A stretch of 64,000 nucleotides of DNA from Brevundimonas sp. GTDB taxonomy: Bacteria; Pseudomonadota; Alphaproteobacteria; Caulobacterales; Caulobacteraceae. Where the stretch lies: NCBI RefSeq assembly GCF_027484365.1, contig NZ_JAIXTC010000023.1, forward strand, positions 163,797 to 227,796, in the 5' to 3' direction. Each line of letters begins with the position of its first letter. The stretch's first letter is position 1. The notes below the pieces were generated by a model. The model was given only the letters and a program-made list of their open reading frames with translations, did not search any database and was not told where the DNA came from. This document shows positions 27,224-34,998 of this stretch, piece after piece. Both the position numbers and the translations under genes were made by a program.

Positions 27224-28651
27224 TCACAGCACCCCCTTGGTGCTCGGGACAGCATCGCCCTCAATCCGGATCGCCTGACGCAGCGCCCGGCCGAAGCCCT
27301 TGTAGACGGCCTCGGTCTTGTGGTGGTCGTCGTCGCCCGTGACCGAGATATGCACCGCCGCCCCCATGGCCTCGGCCAGAGAGCGGAAGACGTGGGCCGT
27401 CAGGTCGGTCCGGTACTCGCCGATAAAGGGGGTCGCGAATGAGCCCTCGAACAGGGGGTAGGGCCGCCCGGACAGGTCGATGGCGACATTGGCCTGGGCC
27501 TCGTCCATGGCCAGGATGAAGCCGTAGCGGGCGATCCCGCGCCGCTCGCCCAGCGCTTGTTTCAACGCCTGTCCGAGCGCGATGGCCGAGTCCTCGATCG
27601 TGTGGTGCGGGTCGGTGTGCAGGTCCCCCTCGCACTGCAGTCGCAGGGAAAACCCGCCGTGGGCTGCGACCTGCTCGAGCATGTGGTCGAAGAAGCCGAC
27701 CCCGGTCTCGATCCGGATCGGTCCGGTGGCGTCCAGATCGACGGCGCAGACGATGCGGGTCTCTTTCGTATCGCGAACGGCCTGCCCGACCCGGTGCTGG
27801 CGGGTCTTGGTCGGTGCCAAACCGAGGGCGGTCAGCAGCCGGTCGTTGACCTCCGCCTTGATCGAGACCGGCAGCCTCACCCGGTCGCCGGACCGGTCCG
27901 CCGCCACGCCGTATCTCGCCAGTTCGGCCAGGGTCGCGTCGAGGTCCGATGGCCGCGTCATCAGGATAGGCCCGACGCCGCTCTCGACCACCATGACCCG
28001 GCCGATCTCGCGCACCAGTCGCTCGCGCTCGCGCCGCACGGCCGCGATCCGCTCCGCCGTCTCGATCATCCGCGAAGGATCCAGCGCCTGCATCGCCAGC
28101 CGTACCAGAGGCTCGGGCAGGGCATAGGGTTCCACCACCTCGGCCAGTCGCGCCAGGGTCTGCGTCTGTCCCAGGGCCGCCCCGACCCGCGCCCCGGCCA
28201 GCCCGTAGGCCAGCGACAGGCTGCGCAGGACGATGAGGTTGGCGTGGTCCGTGATCAGGGTCGCCGCCGACGGTGCGTCGGCGAACTCGGCCAGTCCCTC
28301 GTCGACGACCAGCAGTGCGGGCACGACCCGCTCCGCCATCTCGGCCACGGCTTCGGGAGAGCCCAGCGCCCGGATGACGACCGCTGCCCGCTCGCCGTCG
28401 CTCGCCCGATAGATGCGGCCCAGCCCTTTATAGGGTTCGGCGTCCGGCGCCTCGACCGACCGGCCGTCGCGCGCGGCCAGCCGCCAGACCAGCTCCAGCC
28501 CGTGAGTCAGGCCGCGGACGGCCAGCACCTGATCGGCTGCGACGCCATAGATCTGGGCCATCCGTGCCTGCAGCGCCGACGCCTCGCCGGGGTATTTCTC
28601 CAGACCCTCGCCGCCGGAAACGAGAGGGGACCAGGGGGCGGGCAGGGTCAT
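27224..28651 (-). CDS. hisB: HisB (IGP dehydratase) fused to a degenerate HisC-like domain
   Basis: 475 residues in two parts. Residues ~285-475 are a complete imidazoleglycerol-phosphate dehydratase: DHMLEQVAAHGG, DPHHTIEDSAIALG and DDDHHKTEAVYKGFGRAL carry the Mn-binding histidines. Residues 1-~280 have the HisC aminotransferase layout (EKYPGEASALQARMAQIYGV; SLAYGLAGARVG), but the PLP lysine is Leu147 (codon CTG, 28211-28213), the NPNNPTG motif is gone (ALGSPEAVAEM) and the DEAY tyrosine is Leu120. Arg155 and Asp117 remain. The N-terminal half should not bind PLP as a Schiff base and a separate HisC must exist elsewhere. Alternative roles: scaffold or inhibitor-binding module. Confidence 0.85.
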   Translation of the reverse strand: MTLPAPWSPLVSGGEGLEKYPGEASALQARMAQIYGVAADQVLAVRGLTHGLELVWRLAARDGRSVEAPDAEPYKGLGRIYRASDGERAAVVIRALGSPEAVAEMAERVVPALLVVDEGLAEFADAPSAATLITDHANLIVLRSLSLAYGLAGARVGAALGQTQTLARLAEVVEPYALPEPLVRLAMQALDPSRMIETAERIAAVRRERERLVREIGRVMVVESGVGPILMTRPSDLDATLAELARYGVAADRSGDRVRLPVSIKAEVNDRLLTALGLAPTKTRQHRVGQAVRDTKETRIVCAVDLDATGPIRIETGVGFFDHMLEQVAAHGGFSLRLQCEGDLHTDPHHTIEDSAIALGQALKQALGERRGIARYGFILAMDEAQANVAIDLSGRPYPLFEGSFATPFIGEYRTDLTAHVFRSLAEAMGAAVHISVTGDDDHHKTEAVYKGFGRALRQAIRIEGDAVPSTKGVL

Positions 28652-28660
28652 GATTTGTCT

Positions 28661-28816
28661 CCTTCTCCCCTTGGGGGAGAAGGTGGCAGCCGGAGGCTGA
28701 CGGATGAGGGGTAGGTGTCAGCGAACCGGGGGCTTCCCGGTGAGGGCTTCATGCGCGGACGCATACCCCTCATCCGTCCCGCTGCGCGGGCCACCTTCTC
28801 CCCCAGGGGGAGAAGG
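28661..28816. repeat. REP-like palindromic repeat, copy 3
   Basis: Same plan as copy 2: left CCTTCTCCCCTTGGGGGAGAAGG and right CTTCTCCCCCAGGGGGAGAAGG hairpins, with inner GACGGATGAGGGG and CCCCTCATCCGTC. It lies between hisD and the HisC-like/HisB gene, so that gene is bracketed by two copies. Confidence 0.85.
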
Positions 28817-28832
28817 GAACTACAGAGTGATC

Positions 28833-30143
28833 TCATCCCACACTCCTCAGATCCGCCGCCCGGGCGTGGGCTTCCAGCCCTTCCAGCCGCGCCAGCCGCG
28901 CCGCGATCGGCCCCAGCCGTTCGGCGCCCGCTTCAGTCACCGTCTGCACCGACATCGAGGTCATGAAGTTGGAGGTGGTAATGCCGCCCAGGGTCCGCGC
29001 GCCGCCGTCGGTCGGCAGCACGTGGCTCGGTCCCGCCGCATAGTCGCCGAGCGTTTCAGCCGCCCAGCGCCCGACGAAGACCGCGCCCGCCGCCCGGATG
29101 GAGGGCACAAGCCTTTCAGCCTCCTCGACATGGAGGGCGAGGTGTTCCGGGCCGTAGAGGTTGGACACCGTAACCGCTTCGGCCAGATCCGCGACCAGCA
29201 CCGCCCGGGCCTCGGCCAGAGACGCCCGCGCAATGGCTTCGCGGGGCAGGGTGGCCACCTGGTCCTCGACGGCGTCCAACACGGCGTCGATCGTCGCCTT
29301 GCAGTCGGCGACCAGCACCACCTGGGCGTCGGCATCGTGCTCGGCCTGGCTCAGCAGGTCGGCGGCGACCAGCTCCGCATCGGCGAACCGGTCGGCAATC
29401 ACCAGCAGTTCCGACGGCCCCGCCGGCATGTCCGCAGACGGCCCACCGGGCAGGGAGGACGCATAGCGCTTGGCCTCGGCCACATAGGCGTTGCCGGGTC
29501 CGAACAGCTTGTCGCAGGCCGGGATCTCGCCGTCCTCAAGCGTGACGCCGAAGGTCATCGCCGCGATCGCCTGCGCGCCGCCGAGCAGCCACAGGGCGTC
29601 GAGCCCGGCCTCGGCGGCGGCGAGGATCATGGCCGGATGCGCCGATCCGTCCTTCGACGGCGGCGTCACGGCGACCCGGGTGGTCACGCCCGCGACGCCC
29701 GCCGGAATCGCCTGCATCAACAGGGACGAGAACAGGGGCGCCGTCCCGCCGGGCACATACAGTCCTGCCGCGCCGATCGGCCGCCAGACGATCTGCGAGC
29801 TCACGCCGGGGGTCGTCTCTATCCGCTTCGAGTCTTCCGGAATCGTCGCCTGATGGAAGACCCGCACATTCTCCGCTGCGACCCGAAGCGCCCGCGTGTC
29901 CGCCGGGGGCAGGGCGTCGCGGGCCGCCGAGACGGCCTCATCGGTGATGGCGATGCGCCGGGGCGGGGCCCCGTCCAGTTTGATCGCCCATTCGGTGACC
30001 GCCGCGCCGCCGCGCGCCTGCACATCGTCGAAGATGGCGCGCACGACATCGCCGACGCTCGTCTCAGAGCGCCGTTTCGGCCGAGCCAGCGCCTCGCGCC
30101 GCTCAGCCGTATCCAGTGATGACCAGTCTATCCGCTGCATCAC
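28833..30143 (-). CDS. hisD: Histidinol dehydrogenase
   Basis: 436 residues. Zn-binding and catalytic segments are seen: GPSELLVIADRFADAELVAAD (substrate loop), LLSQAEHDADAQVV (Glu-His pair), and YGPEHLAL near the C-terminus, followed by GPSHVLPTDGGAR. It oxidises histidinol to histidine in two NAD-dependent steps. Its ATG overlaps the hisG stop by 4 nt. Confidence 0.97.
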   Translation of the reverse strand: MMQRIDWSSLDTAERREALARPKRRSETSVGDVVRAIFDDVQARGGAAVTEWAIKLDGAPPRRIAITDEAVSAARDALPPADTRALRVAAENVRVFHQATIPEDSKRIETTPGVSSQIVWRPIGAAGLYVPGGTAPLFSSLLMQAIPAGVAGVTTRVAVTPPSKDGSAHPAMILAAAEAGLDALWLLGGAQAIAAMTFGVTLEDGEIPACDKLFGPGNAYVAEAKRYASSLPGGPSADMPAGPSELLVIADRFADAELVAADLLSQAEHDADAQVVLVADCKATIDAVLDAVEDQVATLPREAIARASLAEARAVLVADLAEAVTVSNLYGPEHLALHVEEAERLVPSIRAAGAVFVGRWAAETLGDYAAGPSHVLPTDGGARTLGGITTSNFMTSMSVQTVTEAGAERLGPIAARLARLEGLEAHARAADLRSVG

Positions 30144-31021
30144 ATCATCTTCTCGATCGGCAGCACCAGGATCGCCGAGGCGCCCGCGCGCTTGAGCTTC
30201 TCCAGCGTCTCCCAGAAGACGGCCTCCTGACAGACGGCGTGGACCGCGACCGCGTCCTCGCGCCCCATCAGCGGCATAACCGTCGGCGCTCCGGCTCCAG
30301 GCAGGATGGCGGTGATCTCGTCCAGGGCCGAGCGCGGGGCGTTCAGCATCACGTATTTGGCGCCCTGTGAGGACACCACGCCCGCCATCCGCTCGATGAT
30401 CGAGTCCAGCAGGTGCTGCAGGCCGGGCTCCGGCGCGACCGGCGACTGGATCAGCACGGCCTGGCTCTCGAACACGGTCTCCTTGGCGACGAGGCCATTG
30501 GCCTCAAGCGTGGCACCGGTTGAGACGAGGTCGCAGATCGCGGCCGCGAGCTTGAGCCGGGGAGCCACCTCGACCGCGCCGCGCATGACGACGATCTCGG
30601 CGTCGACGCCCTGCTCCTCCAGATACCGGCGCAGGATCTTGGGATAGGAGGTCGCGATCCGCGTCCCCTGCAGCGAGGTCGGCCCGGCGTAGTCGAGCGT
30701 CGGCGGACAGGCGAGCTTCAGGGTGCATTTGCCGAAGCCCAGCGGCATCACGACCGAGGCGTTGGCCCCGCCGTTCTTGCCCTCCTCCAGAACGTTCTCG
30801 CCCACGATGCCGAGGTCGCAGACCCCGTCGGCCACGAAGGTCGGAATGTCGTCGTCGCGCACCCGCAGCAGGTCGATCGGATAGTTCTCGACCTTGTACA
30901 GCAGGTCGTTGGCGCCCTTCACGACCCGCAGACCCGCATCGCGAACCAGGTCGAGGCTGCGGTCGGCCAGGCGACCGGATTTCTGCACGGCGATGCGAAG
31001 TCGCCCCTGTACGGTACTCAT
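30140..31021 (-). CDS. hisG: ATP phosphoribosyltransferase, long form
   Basis: 293 residues, so the long HisG that carries its own C-terminal ACT-like regulatory domain and needs no HisZ. Motifs: LRIAVQKSGRLADRSL, DIPTFVADGVCDLGIVGEN and the PRPP loop DLVSTGATLEANGL. It is the committed step and normally feedback-inhibited by histidine. ATG 31021 is 7 nt after the regulator gene; longer starts lie within that gene. Confidence 0.96.
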   Translation of the reverse strand: MSTVQGRLRIAVQKSGRLADRSLDLVRDAGLRVVKGANDLLYKVENYPIDLLRVRDDDIPTFVADGVCDLGIVGENVLEEGKNGGANASVVMPLGFGKCTLKLACPPTLDYAGPTSLQGTRIATSYPKILRRYLEEQGVDAEIVVMRGAVEVAPRLKLAAAICDLVSTGATLEANGLVAKETVFESQAVLIQSPVAPEPGLQHLLDSIIERMAGVVSSQGAKYVMLNAPRSALDEITAILPGAGAPTVMPLMGREDAVAVHAVCQEAVFWETLEKLKRAGASAILVLPIEKMM

Positions 31022-31028
31022 CTTGGTT

Positions 31029-31361
31029 TCAGGCTTTCTTGTTCGTTCGGTCCAGCACCAGGCGGTAGCCCTGATGCGGCATTTCCTTGAGGAACCGCGC
31101 GACGCGCACGACGGTGGTCGGGCTGGCCCCGGCCTCGTGGGCGATCTCACGATAGGATTTGGTCTTCTGGTCCAGCAGCCGCGCCACGGCCCAGCGCTCG
31201 GCGAAGGCCCGAAGTTCCGCAGGCGTGCAGAGGTCGTTCAGGAAGGCGTCCAGCTCGTCCCGCGACGTCAGCGACAACAGGGCGTCATACAGCGCCACCC
31301 GGTCGGCCGTCTGGCGTTCGGGCGCGAGTGGCGCGGGGCTGAGCGGGGTGACGTCGGACAT
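31029..31361 (-). CDS. YerC/YecD-family TrpR-like regulator, likely of the his operon
   Basis: 110 residues. The C-terminal TrpR-type helix-turn-helix is YREIAHEAGASPTTVVRVAR (70-89), preceded by the conserved LNDLCTPAELRAFAERWAVARLL (41-63) typical of this family. The N-terminal 20 residues are Pro-rich and variable. It is the first gene of the his run and lies only 7 nt before hisG, so a role as autoregulating repressor of histidine genes is likely; the ligand is unknown. A symmetric operator sits directly at its start. Confidence 0.88.
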   Translation of the reverse strand: MSDVTPLSPAPLAPERQTADRVALYDALLSLTSRDELDAFLNDLCTPAELRAFAERWAVARLLDQKTKSYREIAHEAGASPTTVVRVARFLKEMPHQGYRLVLDRTNKKA

Positions 31362-31367
31362 CTGCGC

Positions 31368-31399
31368 GTTCCACTATGCTGTAACAGTGGAACGGTCAA
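31368..31399 (-). promoter_or_regulatory. his promoter with 8-bp palindromic operator
   Basis: Arms GTTCCACT (31368-31375) and AGTGGAAC (31386-31393) are perfect inverted copies separated by 10 nt, centred 20 nt upstream of the regulator's ATG. On the minus strand a -35-like TTGACC (31394-31399) borders the palindrome, so the operator covers the promoter spacer and -10. Binding would block the his operon. Confidence 0.6.
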
Positions 31400-31615
31400 G
31401 GCGCGTGTCTGCGACAATCGCTGCCGTGAATCGCCACCCTGTTTCCCGCGCGACCCGGCCGTCGACAGGGGCGACCGGGGTCGAGCCCCTGCAGATCGCC
31501 ATGTCTGACAAAGGCGTCGGCTTCGCGGCCCGACCCGTTTTCGGGCAAAACTTGCCCTGATCCGTCTGGATGTCGTGACCCGAGGCGGTTCAAAGCCAGA
31601 AAACCTATTCCGCAC

Positions 31616-31636
31616 CGCAACAAAACTGTTGCGCAA
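31616..31636. promoter_or_regulatory. Inverted repeat upstream of the Anbu operon
   Basis: CGCAACA-AAAC-TGTTGCG (31616-31633) is a perfect 7-bp inverted repeat, overlapping a TTGCGCAA palindrome (31629-31636). It lies 40 nt before the first gene of the Anbu operon. It may be an operator. No known binding protein is recognised. The remaining gap (31400-31615) shows nothing else I can name. Confidence 0.35.
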
Positions 31637-31673
31637 CGGTTGTCGCCCGGTCCACGCTGGCGCCTTCAGCAAA

Positions 31674-33119
31674 GTGGCCACAAGCGCGGGAGCGACCGTC
31701 ACGTTCGACGAAATGTCAGGCCACGCCGGATCCAAAGAGGTCCGAAAAAGCTACCGGACGCTCGCCCGGTGGCTCGAAAGCGCGCCGGCCGACCTGCTCC
31801 AGGCCCGATCGCGTCAGGCGGAGCTGTTCTTCCGCCGCATGGGCGTGACCTTCGCCGTCTATGGCGACGTCGAGTCCAACGAGCGCCTGATCCCGTTCGA
31901 CGTGGTGCCCCGCATCATCGGCAAGACCGAATGGGACGATCTGGAAAAGGGGCTGAAGCAGCGCGTTTCGGCCATCAATGCTTTCCTGAAGGACATCTAC
32001 GGCCCGCAAGAGTGTATCCGCGCCGGGATCGTCCCGCCGGAGCTGATCTTCACCAACCCCCACTACCGGCCCGAGATGCAGGGACGCCGCCCCCCGGGCG
32101 ACATCTGGACCCACATCTGCGGCGTCGACCTGGTCCGCACGGGCGAGGACGGCTTCGTGGTGCTGGAGGACAATTGCCGCACCCCCTCGGGCGTCTCCTA
32201 CATGCTTGAGAACCGCGAGATGATGATGCGGTTGTTCCCGGACCTGTTCGCCGAGCACCGCATTCGCCCGGTCGAGACCTATACCGACATGCTGCTGGCC
32301 TCGCTGCGGGCCTCCGCCCCCGACAGCGCCGGGGCCGATCCGAACATCGTCGTCCTGACGCCCGGCCCGTTCAACTCGGCCTATTACGAACACAGCTTCC
32401 TGGCCGACAAGCTGGGGGTCGAGCTGGTCGAGGGCGGGGACCTGTTCGTCAACGACGACATCGTCTTCATGCGCACGACCGAGGGTCCCAAGCGGGTCGA
32501 CGTCATCTATCGCCGCGTCGACGACGACTGGATCGATCCCCTGACCTTCCGCCCGGACTCCACGGTCGGCGTGCCCGGCCTGATGGCGGCCTACACGGCC
32601 GGCAACGTGACCCTGTCGAATGCGGTCGGCACCGGCGTCGCGGATGACAAGGCTGTCTATACCTATATGCCTGAGATCATCCGGTTCTTCTCCGGCGGCG
32701 ATCCGATCCTCGGCAATGTCCCGACCTGGCGCTGCCGCGAACCGGACGCGCTGAAGGAGGTGCTCGACAAACTGCCCGAGCTGGTCGTCAAGGAGGTCGG
32801 CGGGTCCGGCGGCTACGGCATGCTGGTCGGCCCGGCCTCGACCAAGGCCGAGATCGAGGACTTCCGCAAAAAGCTCATCGCAGACCCCGATGACTTCATC
32901 GCCCAGCCGACCCTGGCCCTGTCGACCGCCCCGACGCTGGACAGCAGCGGCGGCCTGTCGCCCCGCCACGTCGACCTGCGCCCGTTCGTCCTGTCCAGCC
33001 CGGCCGGCATCCGCGTCGCGCCCGGCGGCCTGACGCGCGTGGCGCTGAAGGCCGGATCCCTGGTCGTGAACTCGAGCCAGGGCGGCGGCACGAAAGACAC
33101 CTGGGTGCTGGATGACTGA
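31674..33119 (+). CDS. Circularly permuted ATP-grasp protein (COG2308, Anbu operon)
   Basis: About 481 residues. The N-terminal RMGVTFAVYGD and PFDVVPRII, then DLVRTGEDGFVVLEDNCRTPSGVSY, and a late KEVGGSGGYGMLVGP are the DUF404/DUF407 (CP ATP-grasp 2) motifs. These enzymes are predicted to form peptide or amide bonds with ATP. The start is uncertain: GTG 31674 (MATSAGATVTFDEM) keeps the family FDEM start; ATG 31713 would cut it. It begins the four-gene Anbu operon and lies 6 nt before the alpha-E gene. Confidence 0.88.
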   Translation: MATSAGATVTFDEMSGHAGSKEVRKSYRTLARWLESAPADLLQARSRQAELFFRRMGVTFAVYGDVESNERLIPFDVVPRIIGKTEWDDLEKGLKQRVSAINAFLKDIYGPQECIRAGIVPPELIFTNPHYRPEMQGRRPPGDIWTHICGVDLVRTGEDGFVVLEDNCRTPSGVSYMLENREMMMRLFPDLFAEHRIRPVETYTDMLLASLRASAPDSAGADPNIVVLTPGPFNSAYYEHSFLADKLGVELVEGGDLFVNDDIVFMRTTEGPKRVDVIYRRVDDDWIDPLTFRPDSTVGVPGLMAAYTAGNVTLSNAVGTGVADDKAVYTYMPEIIRFFSGGDPILGNVPTWRCREPDALKEVLDKLPELVVKEVGGSGGYGMLVGPASTKAEIEDFRKKLIADPDDFIAQPTLALSTAPTLDSSGGLSPRHVDLRPFVLSSPAGIRVAPGGLTRVALKAGSLVVNSSQGGGTKDTWVLDD

Positions 33120-33125
33120 TCGCCC

Positions 33126-34064
33126 ATGCTGAGCCGCACCGCAGAAAGCCTGTACTGGACCGGCCGCTACATGGAGCGGGCCGACTTCCTGGCGCGCATA
33201 CTCGAGGCCGCCGTGCGTCTGGCCGCCTTGCCCGCGCGCGACGGCGCCGCCGCCAACGCCTGGGCGTCGGCCATCGCCTCCGCCGGCGTATCGCGTCAGT
33301 TCGCGGCCAGCGGCCGCACCCCTTCGGAGAAGTCTGTCCGCGAGTTTCTGGCCTTCGCCCCGGACAATCCCTCCTCGATCCGGGCCTGTATCACGGCCGC
33401 CCGCACCAACGCCCGGTCGGTCCGCACCGCCCTGACCATCGAGTTGTGGGAGGCGATCAACGGCGCCTGGAACGGGCTGAACGAGTTCGGCGAACCGACC
33501 AGACGCGACGACTTCGTCCGCTTCCTCGAATGGGTGAAAAACGTCAGCCTCGCCGTCGAGGGCGCTTCGTCCCGGACCATGCTGAGGAATGACGCCTACT
33601 GGTTCCTGCGCCTCGGCATGGCGATCGAGCGGGCCGACAACACCGCCCGACTGCTGGACGTCAAATACCACCTGCTGCTCCCGGCCGGTGAACGCGTCGG
33701 CGGCCAGCTCGACTATTTCCAGTGGACCACCCTGCTGCGCGAGGTCTCGGCCCTGACCGCCTACCGCTGGGTCTATCGCGAGAGCGTCCGCCCGTGGCTG
33801 GTTGCCGACCTGATGGTTCTGAACCGCCAGATGCCGCGGTCCCTGGCCAGCTGTCAGGGGATGATCGTCTCCTACCTCGACCGTCTGGCCACCGACTACG
33901 GCCGGCGTGGTCCGGCCCAGCGCATCGCCTCGGCCCGCCTGACCCGCTTCAACGAGACCAATATCGAAGAGATCTTCCAGTCGGGTCTGCACGAATACAT
34001 CCTGTCGTTCCTGAGCGAGAACAACGCCCTGGCCGCCGCCATCCAAGATCAGTACCTGGTTTGA
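33126..34064 (+). CDS. Alpha-E domain protein (COG2307, Anbu operon)
   Basis: 312 residues, all-helical, beginning with the family start MLSRTAESLYWTGRYMERAD. WGLNEFGEPTRR- and AIERADNTARLLDVKYHLLL-like segments are typical. The alpha-E domain always accompanies the permuted ATP-grasp and may act as its partner. The function is unknown. It is 4 nt before the transglutaminase gene. Confidence 0.9.
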   Translation: MLSRTAESLYWTGRYMERADFLARILEAAVRLAALPARDGAAANAWASAIASAGVSRQFAASGRTPSEKSVREFLAFAPDNPSSIRACITAARTNARSVRTALTIELWEAINGAWNGLNEFGEPTRRDDFVRFLEWVKNVSLAVEGASSRTMLRNDAYWFLRLGMAIERADNTARLLDVKYHLLLPAGERVGGQLDYFQWTTLLREVSALTAYRWVYRESVRPWLVADLMVLNRQMPRSLASCQGMIVSYLDRLATDYGRRGPAQRIASARLTRFNETNIEEIFQSGLHEYILSFLSENNALAAAIQDQYLV

Positions 34065-34068
34065 CCTG

Positions 34069-34911
34069 ATGCGTATCCGGATCGATCACGAAACCCGCTA
34101 CGCCTATGACCGCGCCGCCCGGTTCATCGTCCAGGTCCTGCGCCTGACGCCGCGCTCGACCGAGGGCCAGCAGGTCCGCGACTGGCGCATCGAGACCGAT
34201 GTCGACGCCCATCTGCGCCGCTCGGAAGACGCCTTCGGCAACATCGTCCACACCCTCTATACCGAGCGCCCGACCGAGAGCCTGATGGTCCGGGTGACGG
34301 GCGAGGTGGCGACCGTCGATACTGGCGGGGTCCTGCGCGGGTCGCCCGAGCGTCTGTCGCCCCTGGTTTTCCTGCGCGACACCCCCCTGACCCATGCCGA
34401 CGAGGCCCTTCGCGCTCTTGCTGAAGACGTCGGCGCCCAGGGCGACGCCCTGTCCCGCCTGCACCGTCTGATGGCCGCGATCCATGGGCAGGTCGCCTTC
34501 ATGGTCGGGGCCACCACCGCCGATCACACCGCCGCCGACGCCTGGGCCCAGCGCCAGGGCGTATGCCAGGACCACGCCCAGATCTTCATCGCGGCCGCCC
34601 GCCGCATGGGCATCCCGGCCCGCTATGTCTCCGGCCACCTGCACCGGTCCGACGGGATCGAGAACCAGGACGCCGCCCATGCCTGGGCCGAGGCCTGGGT
34701 TGAAAATCTGGGCTGGGTCGGCTTCGACGCCGCCAACGGCATCAGCCCGACCGAACACTATGTCCGTGTCGCCTGCGGTCTGGACGCCCTCGGCGCCTCT
34801 CCGATCCGGGGCACCAGCTACGGCGGCGGACGCGAGACCATGACGGTGGCCCTGCGTGTGCGCCAGATGCAACAGACCCAGCAGCAACAGCAGTCGCAGG
34901 GCTGGTCATGA
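34069..34911 (+). CDS. Transglutaminase-like cysteine peptidase (COG1305, Anbu operon)
   Basis: 280 residues. N-terminal beta-domain (MRIRIDHETRYAYDR), then the transglutaminase core with Cys166 (GVCQDHAQIF), His204 (DAAHAWAEAW) and Asp220 (GFDAANG). The C-terminus ends in a Gln-rich tail (QQTQQQQQSQGWS). In such operons this enzyme is predicted to cut or transfer the amide bonds formed by the ATP-grasp protein. Cytoplasmic: there is no signal peptide. Confidence 0.9.
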   Translation: MRIRIDHETRYAYDRAARFIVQVLRLTPRSTEGQQVRDWRIETDVDAHLRRSEDAFGNIVHTLYTERPTESLMVRVTGEVATVDTGGVLRGSPERLSPLVFLRDTPLTHADEALRALAEDVGAQGDALSRLHRLMAAIHGQVAFMVGATTADHTAADAWAQRQGVCQDHAQIFIAAARRMGIPARYVSGHLHRSDGIENQDAAHAWAEAWVENLGWVGFDAANGISPTEHYVRVACGLDALGASPIRGTSYGGGRETMTVALRVRQMQQTQQQQQSQGWS

Positions 34912-34916
34912 ACGCC

Positions 34917-34949
34917 GTTAACCTCGTCTTGATTCTCGAATCTGTTAAC
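34917..34949 (+). promoter_or_regulatory. Clustered GANTC methylation sites flanked by GTTAAC
   Basis: Between the transglutaminase and Anbu genes two GANTC sites (GATTC 34931-34935, GAATC 34938-34942) lie within 12 bp, flanked by GTTAAC at 34917-34922 and 34944-34949. In Caulobacterales GANTC is methylated by CcrM and clusters in promoters mark GcrA-responsive, cell-cycle-controlled genes. This is a candidate internal promoter for the Anbu gene. Confidence 0.4.
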
Positions 34950-34998
34950 GTCATCCCTTCATTCGGTGGGGATCGGGCTTCGGGCCTGATCTGATCAT

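Noticed and set aside
31716..34046. A 776-codon minus-strand frame across the Anbu operon
   Set aside because: Both the ATP-grasp and alpha-E genes on the other strand have full family motifs; the antisense translation is low-complexity.
34918..34949. CtrA binding site from the two TTAAC motifs
   Set aside because: The spacing is 27 bases between motifs; the CtrA site needs TTAA-N7-TTAA.
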